The notes under the pieces are model-generated. The model had not been told where the DNA came from and did no database searches. It saw nothing but the letters and a program-made list of their open reading frames with translations. Position numbers and translations under genes: made by a program. Shown piece by piece: positions 54,149 to 62,317 of a stretch of DNA of 64,000 bases (the first letter of the stretch is position 1; each line of letters starts with the position of its first letter). The DNA is from Streptomyces sp. CB02959 (GTDB lineage: Bacteria; Actinomycetota; Actinomycetes; Streptomycetales; Streptomycetaceae), in the NCBI RefSeq assembly GCF_002803155.1, contig NZ_NNBP01000002.1:1-64000 (forward strand), read 5' to 3'.

Positions 54149-55453
54149 ATGACGAAGCGAGTAATTTCTGCGAATGTCTCGTTCGGCTCATCGTTGCGGC
54201 TCTTGCGCGAAGAGCGTGGCTTGTCCCTCGGGGATCTTGCCCGGTTGGTGAATTATAGCAGAAGTCACCTGAGTCGAGTGGAGACGGGAAAGAAACAGCC
54301 GGCCGAAGGTCTGGTGCGACTGTGCGACGAAGCCCTGGAGGCAAAGGGAAGTCTCCTGGCCCTGCTCGTACGGGCCCCGCGCCGGCAGAGCGGGCGTATG
54401 TGCCCCATTCAACTGCCCCGGAGCATTTCCGACTTCACCGGCCGGGAGGGCGCGCTCGACGAATTGAACGCCATGCTCTCCGAGGTGCACCGGCAGGGCG
54501 ACGGGCAGGCCGTGGTCACGGTGGTCGAAGGGGCGGCGGGCGTGGGGAAGACCGCCACCGTCGTGCACTGGGGGCACCGGGTGCGGAGCCACTTTCCCGA
54601 CGGGGTGCTCTTCGCCGACCTCCAGGGATTCAGCCCCGGCGGTCGGCCGGTCAGCAGTCATCAGGTCCTCAGGAATTTCATGACGGCGCTGGGCGCCGTA
54701 CCGGACGAATTGCCCCGGGAGTTGCCTCACCTGGCCGCCAGCTACCGCAGTCTGCTCACCGGGCAGCGGTTGCTGATCGTCCTCGACAACGCCGCCAGCG
54801 CGGAACAAGTCCGCCCGCTTCTGCCGGCTTCCCCCCGGTGCATGGCGGTGGTCACCAGTCGCAGTCGCCTGACCGGACTGGTCACCCGGGACGGCTCCTA
54901 TCGCATCACCGTGCCGCATCTGAGCGAAAGTGAATGTACCAAGCTGCTGTCCCGTCTCGGTGGTGCGCCGCTGCCGCCGAAGGGTAAGGCGCATTGCGTG
55001 TGCCGTTACCTGCCCTTGACCGTGCGTATTGCCGCGGAACGCCGGGAGTCGGTCGGCGGCATGGATATCTGCGAACGCTGCGGATCGGATTCGTTGCTCA
55101 AATACCTGTACAACACCGGCGACGACGTCAGCAACATGTACACCGCGCTTTCCTGGTCCTACCGATATTTACAGCCGGAGGCCGCCCGCGGTTTTCGGCT
55201 GCTTGCGGCCGGGGTGGGGGACACCGTCACCGTGTCCGAAGCGGGGCGACTGCTCGGAACCGATGTGATGTGGGCGCGGAAGGTGCTCGATTCTTTGGCC
55301 GATATTCATCTGCTGCAGCGCCTCTCCCGCGACGAGTACCACTTTCCCAAAACCGTGAAGGGCTTTGCGCGCGAACTCGCCGGGCGGGACGTGCAACGCT
55401 TCGCCTACGCGGGGCACGGCGCCCGGCAGGGCTACGAGCTGCTGAGCTACTGA
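54149..55453 (+). CDS. XRE-NB-ARC transcriptional regulator
   Basis: The 434-residue protein has an N-terminal XRE HTH (LRLLREERGLSLGDLARLVN, about 17-70) and an NB-ARC ATPase: P-loop EGAAGVGKT (127-135), Walker B LLIVLDNAAS, VVTSRSRL, then a winged-helix part. No TPR tail follows, so it is shorter than AfsR-like proteins. Codon 341 is TTA (55169-55171), so bldA control is expected. It is the only regulator inside the 54-64 kb block, although the known toyocamycin cluster uses a LuxR-type ToyA. ATG 54149 follows GAGAAAG. Confidence 0.8.
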   Translation: MTKRVISANVSFGSSLRLLREERGLSLGDLARLVNYSRSHLSRVETGKKQPAEGLVRLCDEALEAKGSLLALLVRAPRRQSGRMCPIQLPRSISDFTGREGALDELNAMLSEVHRQGDGQAVVTVVEGAAGVGKTATVVHWGHRVRSHFPDGVLFADLQGFSPGGRPVSSHQVLRNFMTALGAVPDELPRELPHLAASYRSLLTGQRLLIVLDNAASAEQVRPLLPASPRCMAVVTSRSRLTGLVTRDGSYRITVPHLSESECTKLLSRLGGAPLPPKGKAHCVCRYLPLTVRIAAERRESVGGMDICERCGSDSLLKYLYNTGDDVSNMYTALSWSYRYLQPEAARGFRLLAAGVGDTVTVSEAGRLLGTDVMWARKVLDSLADIHLLQRLSRDEYHFPKTVKGFARELAGRDVQRFAYAGHGARQGYELLSY

Positions 55454-55481
55454 GCCGCGCGATCCGGAACCGCGGCCCGTC

Positions 55482-56036
55482 TCAGGGGTGTTGACCGCGG
55501 GGCGGCACGGTGGCGGAGCCGTTCTCGTGCCGGAGCGGGACGCCGGCCCGGCAGCGGTCCCTGATCCGTCCGGCGGCCTGCGGATACCGCGCGCACAGGT
55601 CCTCGACGTCGCCGCCCTCGTAGTCGGAAGCGACGAAACCCGGTGCCGTGGTGCAGCCGAACAGGGACCACCGCCCGCCCTCGGAGACCCGGCCGCCCAT
55701 CCAGGTCCCCCGGGGAATGCACAGTTGCACCTGCTGTCCCGCCAGCACGTCGGGGCCGAGGACGACCAACCGGTCCGTGCCGTCCGGGTCGAGCAGGAGG
55801 AGCTCGATGGGATCGCCGAGGTAGAAGTGCCACAACTCGTCCACCGGCAGGCGGTGCATCGCCGAGAACTGCTCGCCCTCGGCGGTGACCAGCGCGATGA
55901 TCGCGGCCCCCGCGGGCCGGCCGTCCCCTTCGCCCGGTGCGGTCCAGGTGGCGCGGAAGAAGCCTCCCTCCAGCGGTAGCGGTTCCAGGCCGTAGTGCGC
56001 GATCAGCTGTGTGACCGCGATGTCGGGGTGCGACAC
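55482..56036 (-). CDS. DUF985 / Cupin_5 protein
   Basis: The 184-residue cupin starts at GTG 56036 and has LEGGFFRATWTAPGEG, FSAMHRLPVDELWHFYLGDP (metal-binding His/Glu) and GFVASDYEGGD. DUF985 proteins have a cupin fold and no settled activity. It is 75 bases downstream of the SAH hydrolase gene on the same strand, so the two are likely cotranscribed. It may tailor a nucleoside or simply travel with the hydrolase. Confidence 0.85.
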   Translation of the reverse strand: MSHPDIAVTQLIAHYGLEPLPLEGGFFRATWTAPGEGDGRPAGAAIIALVTAEGEQFSAMHRLPVDELWHFYLGDPIELLLLDPDGTDRLVVLGPDVLAGQQVQLCIPRGTWMGGRVSEGGRWSLFGCTTAPGFVASDYEGGDVEDLCARYPQAAGRIRDRCRAGVPLRHENGSATVPPRGQHP

Positions 56037-56111
56037 CTTGCGTACCTCATTCGTGATGCGGCGGTTGCCGCCGGGGGCGGGCGGGGCGGTCGGTAGGGGT
56101 GGTGGCAGGGG

Positions 56112-57548
56112 TCAGTAGCGGTAGTTCTCGGGCTTGTAGGGGCCGCCGACGGCCACGCCGAGCTGGGCCGCCTGCGCGTCGGTGAGCAGGGTCAGTTCGG
56201 CGCCGAGCGTGTCCAGGTGCAGCCGCGCCACCTTCTCGTCGAGGAGCTTCGGCAGGTGGTGCACGCCCGGCCCGTACGCGCCGATGTTCGTGTGCAGCTC
56301 CACCTGTGCCAGCGCCTGGTTGGAGAGCGAACTCGACATCACGAAGCTGGGGTGGTCCGGCGCGTTGCCGAGGTTCATCAGCCGGCCCTCGGACAGCACG
56401 ATCACCGCATGGCCGTCGGGGAAGACCCACTCGTGGACCTGCGGCCTGGCGGGCACCTTGCGCACACCGGGGACCCGGGCCAGGGCCTCGACGTCGATCT
56501 CCGAGTCCAGGTGCCCCATGTTGCCCACGATGGCCCGGTGCTTCATCCGTGCCAGGTGCGCCGCGGTGACGACGCCCGGGCAGCCCGTCGTGGTGATGAC
56601 GAAGTCCGCCTCGCCGACGACCTGGTCGAGGGGGGCGACCAGGAAGCCGTCCATCGCGGCCTGGAAGGCGCAGATGGGATCGATCTCGGTGACGACGACG
56701 CGGGCGAGCTGGGCCCGCAGCGCGTCGGCGCACCCCTTGCCGACGTCGCCGTACCCGCACACCACGGCCAGTTTCCCGCCGATCTGGGTGGCGGTGGCCG
56801 CCTTGAGCGCCTCGACCACCGACTGCCGGCACTGGTAGCGGTTGTCGAACTTGGCCTTCGTCACCGAGTCGTTGACGCTGACCGCGGGGAACATCAGGGC
56901 CCGGCACTCTTCGAGCCGGCGCAGGACGGCGGTGCCCGTGGTGGTCTGCTCGCTGGCCCCGCGCACGTTCGCCGCGAGGGTGGTCCAGTACGCGGAGTCG
57001 CGCGCCACCGCGCGCCGCACCACGTCGAGCATCGCCGCGTCGCCCGGGTCCGACGGCGCCTCGGCGAGCCGGCAGGTGCCGGTCTTCTCGTACTCCACGC
57101 CGTGGTGCAGCAGCAGTGTGAGGCCGGCGCCGTCGTCCATCAGCAGGTTGGGGCCGCCGCCGTCCGGCCACGAGAGGACCTCCAGGGCGCACTGCCAGAA
57201 GTCCTCCAGGCTCTGGTCCTTCCACGCGTACACCGGGACGGGCCGGCCTCCAGGGGGGCCGGCGGCCACGGCCGCGGCGGCGTGGTCCTGCGTCGAGAGC
57301 CGGTTGGAGCCGGCCCAGCGGACCTCGGCGCCGAGGGCCACCAGTGTCTCGATCAGCACCGCGGTCTGCACCGTCAGGTGGAGGAACCCGCTGATCCGGG
57401 CGCCGGCTAGGGGCCGTTGGCCCGCGTACTGGGCGCGGAGCGCCATCAGACCGGTCATTTCGTGCTCGGCCAGGGTGATGTCCGTTCGTCCGGCCGTGGC
57501 GAGGGCAATGTCGGCCAGGCGGAAGTCGGCACTGTCTGTGCTCGTCAC
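56112..57548 (-). CDS. S-adenosylhomocysteine hydrolase paralogue
   Basis: The 478-residue protein is full length for AhcY. It has HLTVQTAVLIETL, STQDHAAAA, NDSVTKAKFDN with the catalytic Lys/Asp, NAD motif GYGDVGKG (265-272), GHLDSEID, and the C-terminal KPENYRY. Start GTG 57548; upstream codons lack homology. Two active-site positions differ: SEQTTTG has Gln201 where Glu156 (human numbering) is near-universal, and AGSN has Ser81 for Cys79. No methyltransferase is nearby. In a 7-deazapurine cluster it may protect against inhibition or process deaza-SAH. Confidence 0.9.
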   Translation of the reverse strand: MTSTDSADFRLADIALATAGRTDITLAEHEMTGLMALRAQYAGQRPLAGARISGFLHLTVQTAVLIETLVALGAEVRWAGSNRLSTQDHAAAAVAAGPPGGRPVPVYAWKDQSLEDFWQCALEVLSWPDGGGPNLLMDDGAGLTLLLHHGVEYEKTGTCRLAEAPSDPGDAAMLDVVRRAVARDSAYWTTLAANVRGASEQTTTGTAVLRRLEECRALMFPAVSVNDSVTKAKFDNRYQCRQSVVEALKAATATQIGGKLAVVCGYGDVGKGCADALRAQLARVVVTEIDPICAFQAAMDGFLVAPLDQVVGEADFVITTTGCPGVVTAAHLARMKHRAIVGNMGHLDSEIDVEALARVPGVRKVPARPQVHEWVFPDGHAVIVLSEGRLMNLGNAPDHPSFVMSSSLSNQALAQVELHTNIGAYGPGVHHLPKLLDEKVARLHLDTLGAELTLLTDAQAAQLGVAVGGPYKPENYRY

Positions 57549-57603
57549 TGGATGTCCTGTCGTGTGTGTGGGGGAGTCCGGGAGCGCTGCCGGTCTTCGC
57601 GGG

Positions 57604-57627
57604 ACACCGGCCGCGCGGGGCCGGTGT
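57604..57627 (-). repeat. Leader hairpin upstream of the SAH hydrolase gene
   Basis: ACACCGGCC (57604-57612) and GGCCGGTGT (57619-57627) are perfect arms around a 6-base loop, 56-79 bases before the hydrolase start. It could be an operator in the divergent region or an mRNA hairpin. I could not fit it to the SAH riboswitch consensus. Confidence 0.35.
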
Positions 57628-58019
57628 GCGACAGCGCGCGGTGCCAGGGGAAGGGGCCGGGACCGCCGCGGCGGCGGTGCCGGAGCCGGGACGGACGTGC
57701 TGCGGCCTGCCGGGCACCTTGGTGGATCGAGCTTCGGTGAAACCGGCGCCGGTGGCCAGTGGTTGACCGGTGTCCCTTGCCGCGGACAACGGGCGACAGG
57801 CCATGCCTGGGGTTTTCCTCCCGCGGCGGGCGCCGGGGCACGCTGCACGGTGCTGATTCGGTACCGCGCCCGCGGCCTCTCGGTAGGCCGTGGCCGCGGT
57901 CACGGTCCCGGCCGTGATGTGTGCGCGGAGAGCCGAATACACCATGGGGTCGGCGCACCCCGCCGTGGGTCCGCCACGACGCGACGCGGCGGGCGGTCCT
58001 ACCCGACCAGGAGGTCTGC

Positions 58020-58382
58020 ATGGCTTTTCGGATCACCAAGGAGTTCCACTTCTCGGCCAGCCACCGGCTGTCCGAGCTGGCCGACGGGCACCCTTGCGGC
58101 CGGATGCACGGCCACAACTACATCGTGGAACTGGAGCTTTCGGCACCGGACGACGGCCTGGACAAGGCGGGTTTCGTCCGCGACTACGGCGACCTCAAGC
58201 ACTTCAGCCAGTGGCTGGACGCCGAGGTCGACCACCGCCATCTCAACGACGTGCTGGACCGCAACCCCTCGGCCGAGAACCTGGCGCGGTGGCTGTACGA
58301 GCGGTGGCTGGAGCAGTACCCGCAGCTGACCGCGGTGCGGGTGTCCGAGACCGCCAAGACGTGGGCGGAGTACCGGCCGTGA
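58020..58382 (+). CDS. toyB: 6-carboxytetrahydropterin synthase homologue (QueD/ToyB type)
   Basis: The 120-residue protein has zinc ligands His15, His30 and His32 (ASHRL and RMHGHNY) and catalytic Cys26 (PCGRMHGH), with DYGDLK and LDHRHLND-like VDHRHLND. It converts dihydroneopterin triphosphate to CPH4, the second step of 7-deazapurine synthesis after GTP cyclohydrolase I. ATG 58020 follows AGGAGG. It is the first gene of a long overlapping operon. The symbol follows the toyocamycin cluster and is by homology. Confidence 0.9.
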   Translation: MAFRITKEFHFSASHRLSELADGHPCGRMHGHNYIVELELSAPDDGLDKAGFVRDYGDLKHFSQWLDAEVDHRHLNDVLDRNPSAENLARWLYERWLEQYPQLTAVRVSETAKTWAEYRP

Positions 58383-58470
58383 CGGCCGACTCCGTGCGGC
58401 CCGCACAGCGGGAGGGAGGTGGTGCCGCGGTGGAACCGAAGCTCGTGGTCAACGAGATCTTCGGCCCCAC

Positions 58471-59151
58471 TTGAGGGCCGTACAGGGAGAAGGGCCGTCC
58501 GCCGGGCAGCGGTGCGCCTTCGTGCGGTTGGGCGGTTGCAACCTGTCCTGCCGCTGGTGCGACACCCCGTACACCTGGGACTGGACCGGTATGGGCGACT
58601 CCGGGGTCGCCTACGATCCGCGGCAGGAACTGCGGCCCATGGCGTGGACCGACGTCCTGCGCACCCTCCTCGACTTCGAGGTACCGCTGATCGTGGTCTC
58701 CGGAGGGGAACCCCTCAGCCAGCAGCGCCGGTTGATCCCGCTGCTCCGTGAGCTGAGGGCCGCCGGGCGGAAGGTCGAGATCGAGACGAACGGCACCGTG
58801 GTGCCGCAGGACGAGCTGGTGGAGCTCGGCGTGCGGTTCAACGTCTCGCCCAAACTCTCGCATTCGGGCGATCCGGAGTCGCGGCGGATCGTCCCGGCGG
58901 CGCTGCGGGCGCTCGCGGCGGTCCCGGAGACCGCCTTCAAATTCGTCTGCCGCAACCGGACCGACCTCGACGAGGTGGCGTCCCTCGTCGACCGGTACGG
59001 GACCCGCCCGGTGTGGATCATGCCGGAGGGACAGGTCCCGACCGAGGTCGGCCGGCACCTGTCCGCCCTCGGCGATGACGTCGTGGCGCGCGGCTGGAAC
59101 CTGACCACTCGATTGCATGTCGCCGTCTGGGGCGACAGGAGAGGCGTGTGA
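58471..59151 (+). CDS. toyC: CDG synthase homologue (QueE/ToyC), 5' end disrupted
   Basis: The 226-residue frame starts with TTG 58471. It is a radical SAM enzyme with a short CxxxCxxC, here Cys23, Cys27 and Cys30 (GCNLSCRWCDT), VSGGEPL and KFVCRN; it turns CPH4 into 7-carboxy-7-deazaguanine. QueE proteins usually begin with an EIFGPT segment right before QGEG. That segment is present from GTG 58430 (VEPKLVVNEIFGPT) but runs into TGA 58472-58474. About eight extra bases separate the two parts and shift the frame. Either this is an error, or a shorter protein is made. Confidence 0.8.
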   Translation: MRAVQGEGPSAGQRCAFVRLGGCNLSCRWCDTPYTWDWTGMGDSGVAYDPRQELRPMAWTDVLRTLLDFEVPLIVVSGGEPLSQQRRLIPLLRELRAAGRKVEIETNGTVVPQDELVELGVRFNVSPKLSHSGDPESRRIVPAALRALAAVPETAFKFVCRNRTDLDEVASLVDRYGTRPVWIMPEGQVPTEVGRHLSALGDDVVARGWNLTTRLHVAVWGDRRGV

Positions 59152-59753
59152 GCACCGTGAGCGGAGTCACCGAACTGAGTGTCCTGACCGATTCCGGGCC
59201 GCAGGCACCGGACCCGCTGGAGGACATCGCGCGCAAACTGCTGATCGAGATCGGCGAGGACCCCGACCGCGACGGGCTCAAGGAGACCCCGGCCCGATTC
59301 GCGCGCTGGTGGCGGGAGTTCTCCCGCTACGACGCGGGAGTCGTGGACACCCTGTTCCCCCTGCAGACCGAGGGGCAGCTGGTGATGGTCTCGGACATCA
59401 ACGTGTGGTCGCTGTGCGAGCACCACCTGCTGCCGTTCTCCTGCGCGATCACCATCGCCTACCGCCCCAAGGGCGACGTGCTCGGGCTGTCGAAGTTCGC
59501 CCGGATCGCCCAGCGGCACGCGCACCGGCTGCAGGTGCAGGAGCGCCTGGTGCGCGACATCGCGGACGAGGTCACCAAGGTGACCGGTTCGGACGACGTG
59601 GCGGTCATCGCCACCGGCGAGCACCTGTGCATGAGCATGCGCGGCATCCGCACCCCGGCCGCCATGACGTCCGCGGCCTACTCCGGAATCTTCGAGGAGT
59701 ACGGGCCGGCCCGGCAGGAACTCGTTGCCACGGTCTTCCAGACCCGCAAGTGA
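59148..59753 (+). CDS. toyD: GTP cyclohydrolase I (ToyD type)
   Basis: The 201-residue protein has zinc ligands Cys90, His93 and Cys161 (LCEHHLLPF and GEHLCMSMRGI), with KFARIAQRHAHRLQVQERL. It converts GTP to dihydroneopterin triphosphate, the entry step shared by folate and deazapurine pathways. The start GTG 59148 overlaps the toyC stop. A dedicated copy in the cluster secures precursor supply; the folate copy is expected elsewhere. Confidence 0.95.
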   Translation: MSTVSGVTELSVLTDSGPQAPDPLEDIARKLLIEIGEDPDRDGLKETPARFARWWREFSRYDAGVVDTLFPLQTEGQLVMVSDINVWSLCEHHLLPFSCAITIAYRPKGDVLGLSKFARIAQRHAHRLQVQERLVRDIADEVTKVTGSDDVAVIATGEHLCMSMRGIRTPAAMTSAAYSGIFEEYGPARQELVATVFQTRK

Positions 59754-59789
59754 GCAGTGACAGCCGTCCACGATCGGAGGAGTACGCAC

Positions 59790-60935
59790 GTGGCAGTTCG
59801 TGAAATTCGCACCGGGCTCAGCCTGGACGACGTCTTGCTGGTACCCCGGCGCACCTCGGTGGTGAGCCGCTCGGCGACCGACACCAGCACCGAGCTGGCC
59901 GGGATCTCCCTGCGGGTCCCTGTCCTCTCCGCCAACACCCCCTGGTGCACCGGCCGGCGGATGGCCGTCGCGATGGCGGTGGCCGGCGGTCTCGGCATCG
60001 TCCACCGCATGCAGACGGCGGAGGACCAGGCCGCCGAGGTCGCGGCGGTCAAGGCGTCGCCCGTCCCCGAAGGGGCGGACAAGGCCAGCGTCGACGGGCA
60101 GGGGCGGCTGCGGGTCGGCGCGGCCGTCGGGGTGACCGACGACTACCTGGAGCGGGCCGCCCTCCTCGTCGAGGCCGGCGTGGACGTCCTGGTCACCGAT
60201 GTCGCCCACGGCCACGCGGACTACGTGCTGGCCTCCGTGGAGAAGCTGCGGGCCCGCTTCCCGCAGACGGCGCTGATCGCGGGGAACGTCGCCACCGCCG
60301 CCGCCACCCGGGACCTGATCGACGCCGGCGCCCACGTCGTGAAGGTCGGCATCGGCCCCGGCGGCATCTGCACCACCCGGATCGTCGCGGGCAGCGGGGT
60401 GCCGCAGCTGACCGCGGTCCTCGACTGCGCGGAGGAGGCGGCCCGCTCCGGGATCCCGGTGATCGCGGACGGCGGGATCAAGGCGCCGGGCGACGTGGTC
60501 AAGGCGCTGGCCGCGGGCGGCCACGCGGTGATGCTCGGCAGCGCCCTGGCCGGCGCCGACGAGAGCGCGGCCCGCCGGGTGGAACGGAACGGCGTACCCG
60601 CCAAGGTCAGCACCGGCTTCGTCACCTTCGGCATGCAGCTGACCCTCAAGCGCGCCCGCGGCGAGCAGGTCAGCCGCGCGGAGCTGGACGAGTACACCCC
60701 CGAGGGCGTCGAGGCCACCTTCGCGTACACCGGGACGCTGGCCGCCACGCTGCGGCCGTTCGTCGGCGGACTGCGGTCGGGGATGAGCTACTCCGGTGCC
60801 CACACGCTGGCCGAACTCCGGGACCGGGCGGAGTTCATCAAGGTGACGCCGGCCGGGCTGTCGGAGAGCCGCCCGCACGCCCTGGAACGCACCCAGCAGG
60901 TGGCCCTGGACTACGCCCAGGAGGCCACCGGATGA
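59790..60935 (+). CDS. toyE: GMP reductase/IMPDH-like enzyme (ToyE type)
   Basis: The 381-residue TIM barrel has catalytic Cys194 in [11 protein letters not shown] and [11 protein letters not shown] at the start, but no CBS pair, as in GMP reductases. It likely works on the deazapurine nucleotide, removing the C2 amino group analogously to GMP reductase. GTG 59790 is preferred because GGAGGAG lies upstream and similarity starts there; an in-frame GTG at 59757 is possible. The stop overlaps the next ATG by 4 bases. Confidence 0.85.
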   Translation: MAVREIRTGLSLDDVLLVPRRTSVVSRSATDTSTELAGISLRVPVLSANTPWCTGRRMAVAMAVAGGLGIVHRMQTAEDQAAEVAAVKASPVPEGADKASVDGQGRLRVGAAVGVTDDYLERAALLVEAGVDVLVTDVAHGHADYVLASVEKLRARFPQTALIAGNVATAAATRDLIDAGAHVVKVGIGPGGICTTRIVAGSGVPQLTAVLDCAEEAARSGIPVIADGGIKAPGDVVKALAAGGHAVMLGSALAGADESAARRVERNGVPAKVSTGFVTFGMQLTLKRARGEQVSRAELDEYTPEGVEATFAYTGTLAATLRPFVGGLRSGMSYSGAHTLAELRDRAEFIKVTPAGLSESRPHALERTQQVALDYAQEATG

Positions 60936-62317
60936 CGGCCCCCTGGGAGGCCGGCCGCTACGGAAGCGAGGAGATGCGCGCCCTGGTCGGCGACCGCAAC
61001 CGCTACCAGCTCTTCGTACGGGTGGAGGGGGCGCTCGCCGCCGTCCAGGGCCGGCTGGGCGTGATCCCGGCCGACGCGGCCGAGGCCATCGCGGCCCGCG
61101 CCCGCGACCACCGGTGCGACCTGGCGCGGATCGCCGAGATCGAGTCGATGAGCCGGCACGAGCTCTACGCGGTGGTCCAGCAGTTCGCCGAGACCTGCGC
61201 CCCGTACGGCCGTTACGTCCACCACGGCGTGACCAGCAGCGACGTCATCGACACCGCGCTGGCCCTCCAGCTGGACGAGGCGATCGGCATCCTCGGCGAG
61301 CGGCTCGGCGCCCTGATGGCCGGGCTGTGCCGGCGGATCGCCGAGGAAGGCGGGCGGGTGATGATCGGCCGGACCCACGGCCAGCACGCCCAGCCCGTCA
61401 CCCTCGGCTTCAAACTCGCCATATTCCTCGACCAGTTGACCCGCTGCCACATCCGGCTGGACGAACTGCGCGGACGCGCCGTGATGGGCAAGGTCGCCGG
61501 CGCGGTCGGCTCGCTGGGCGGTCTGGGACCGCAGGGCATGGAGGTGCAGCACGCGGTACTGGCCCGGCTGGGGCTGCCGGAGCCCGAGGTCTGCGCCCAG
61601 GCGGTGGCGCGGGACCGGATCGCGGAGTTCGTCTCCTGGGCGGCGCTGACCGCGGCCTGCCTGGAGAACCTCGCGACCGAGATCCGCAACCTCCAGCGCA
61701 CCGAGATCGGGGAGCTCGCCGAGTCCTTCGCCGAAGGCGACCAGATCGGCAGCTCCGCGATGCCGCACAAGCGCAACCCGGTCCGCAGCGAACGCATCTG
61801 CAGCCTGGCCCGGCTGCTGCGGTCGCTGGTCGGCCCGGCGCTGGAGAACGTGGTGACGTGGCACGAGCGGGACCTGGCCAACTCCGCCAACGAGCGCTTC
61901 ACACTGCCGCAGGCGTGCGTACTGCTCGACGAGATGCTCGTCACCACCACCGCCGTGGTCGACGACCTGAAGGTCTTCCCGCAGCGCATGCAGGAGAACC
62001 TCGACCGGTCCCGCCACAGCCACCTCAGCGAAGCCGTCATGCTGGCGATGGTCGACCGCGGCACCGACCGGATCGACGCCTACCGGGCCCTGCAACGGGC
62101 CAGCGCGCTCGCCGCCCGGGACGAACGCGACCTGGTGTCGGTGCTGGCGGACGACGCGTCGGTGACCGAGGTACTGCCCCGGGAGGCCCTCGCGGCACTG
62201 GCCGCACCGGCCGCGGACACCGGCTTCTGCGAGAGCCTGACGCACGACACCGTACGCCGGGCCGAGGACGTGCTCGGAAAGACTTCGGAAGGAGCACGGA
62301 CATGCCCGGCACGGTGA
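60932..62317 (+). CDS. toyF: Adenylosuccinate lyase homologue (ToyF type)
   Basis: The 461-residue protein of the fumarase/aspartase superfamily has SSAMPHKRNP (signature with catalytic Ser), GRTHGQHAQPVT with the catalytic His, and HHGVTSSDVIDTA. It should release fumarate from the succinylated deazapurine nucleotide, installing the 6-amino group with ToyG. ATG 60932 overlaps toyE by ATGA. It is longer than the usual 430-476 range midpoint but normal. It overlaps toyG by 16 bases. Confidence 0.9.
   Translation: MTAPWEAGRYGSEEMRALVGDRNRYQLFVRVEGALAAVQGRLGVIPADAAEAIAARARDHRCDLARIAEIESMSRHELYAVVQQFAETCAPYGRYVHHGVTSSDVIDTALALQLDEAIGILGERLGALMAGLCRRIAEEGGRVMIGRTHGQHAQPVTLGFKLAIFLDQLTRCHIRLDELRGRAVMGKVAGAVGSLGGLGPQGMEVQHAVLARLGLPEPEVCAQAVARDRIAEFVSWAALTAACLENLATEIRNLQRTEIGELAESFAEGDQIGSSAMPHKRNPVRSERICSLARLLRSLVGPALENVVTWHERDLANSANERFTLPQACVLLDEMLVTTTAVVDDLKVFPQRMQENLDRSRHSHLSEAVMLAMVDRGTDRIDAYRALQRASALAARDERDLVSVLADDASVTEVLPREALAALAAPAADTGFCESLTHDTVRRAEDVLGKTSEGARTCPAR

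Noticed and set aside
57549..57760. SAH riboswitch in front of the SAH hydrolase gene
   Set aside because: The leader has a hairpin (57604-57627), but I could not fit the conserved SAH-riboswitch core on the sense strand; a covariance-model search (Infernal, Rfam SAH family) would decide.
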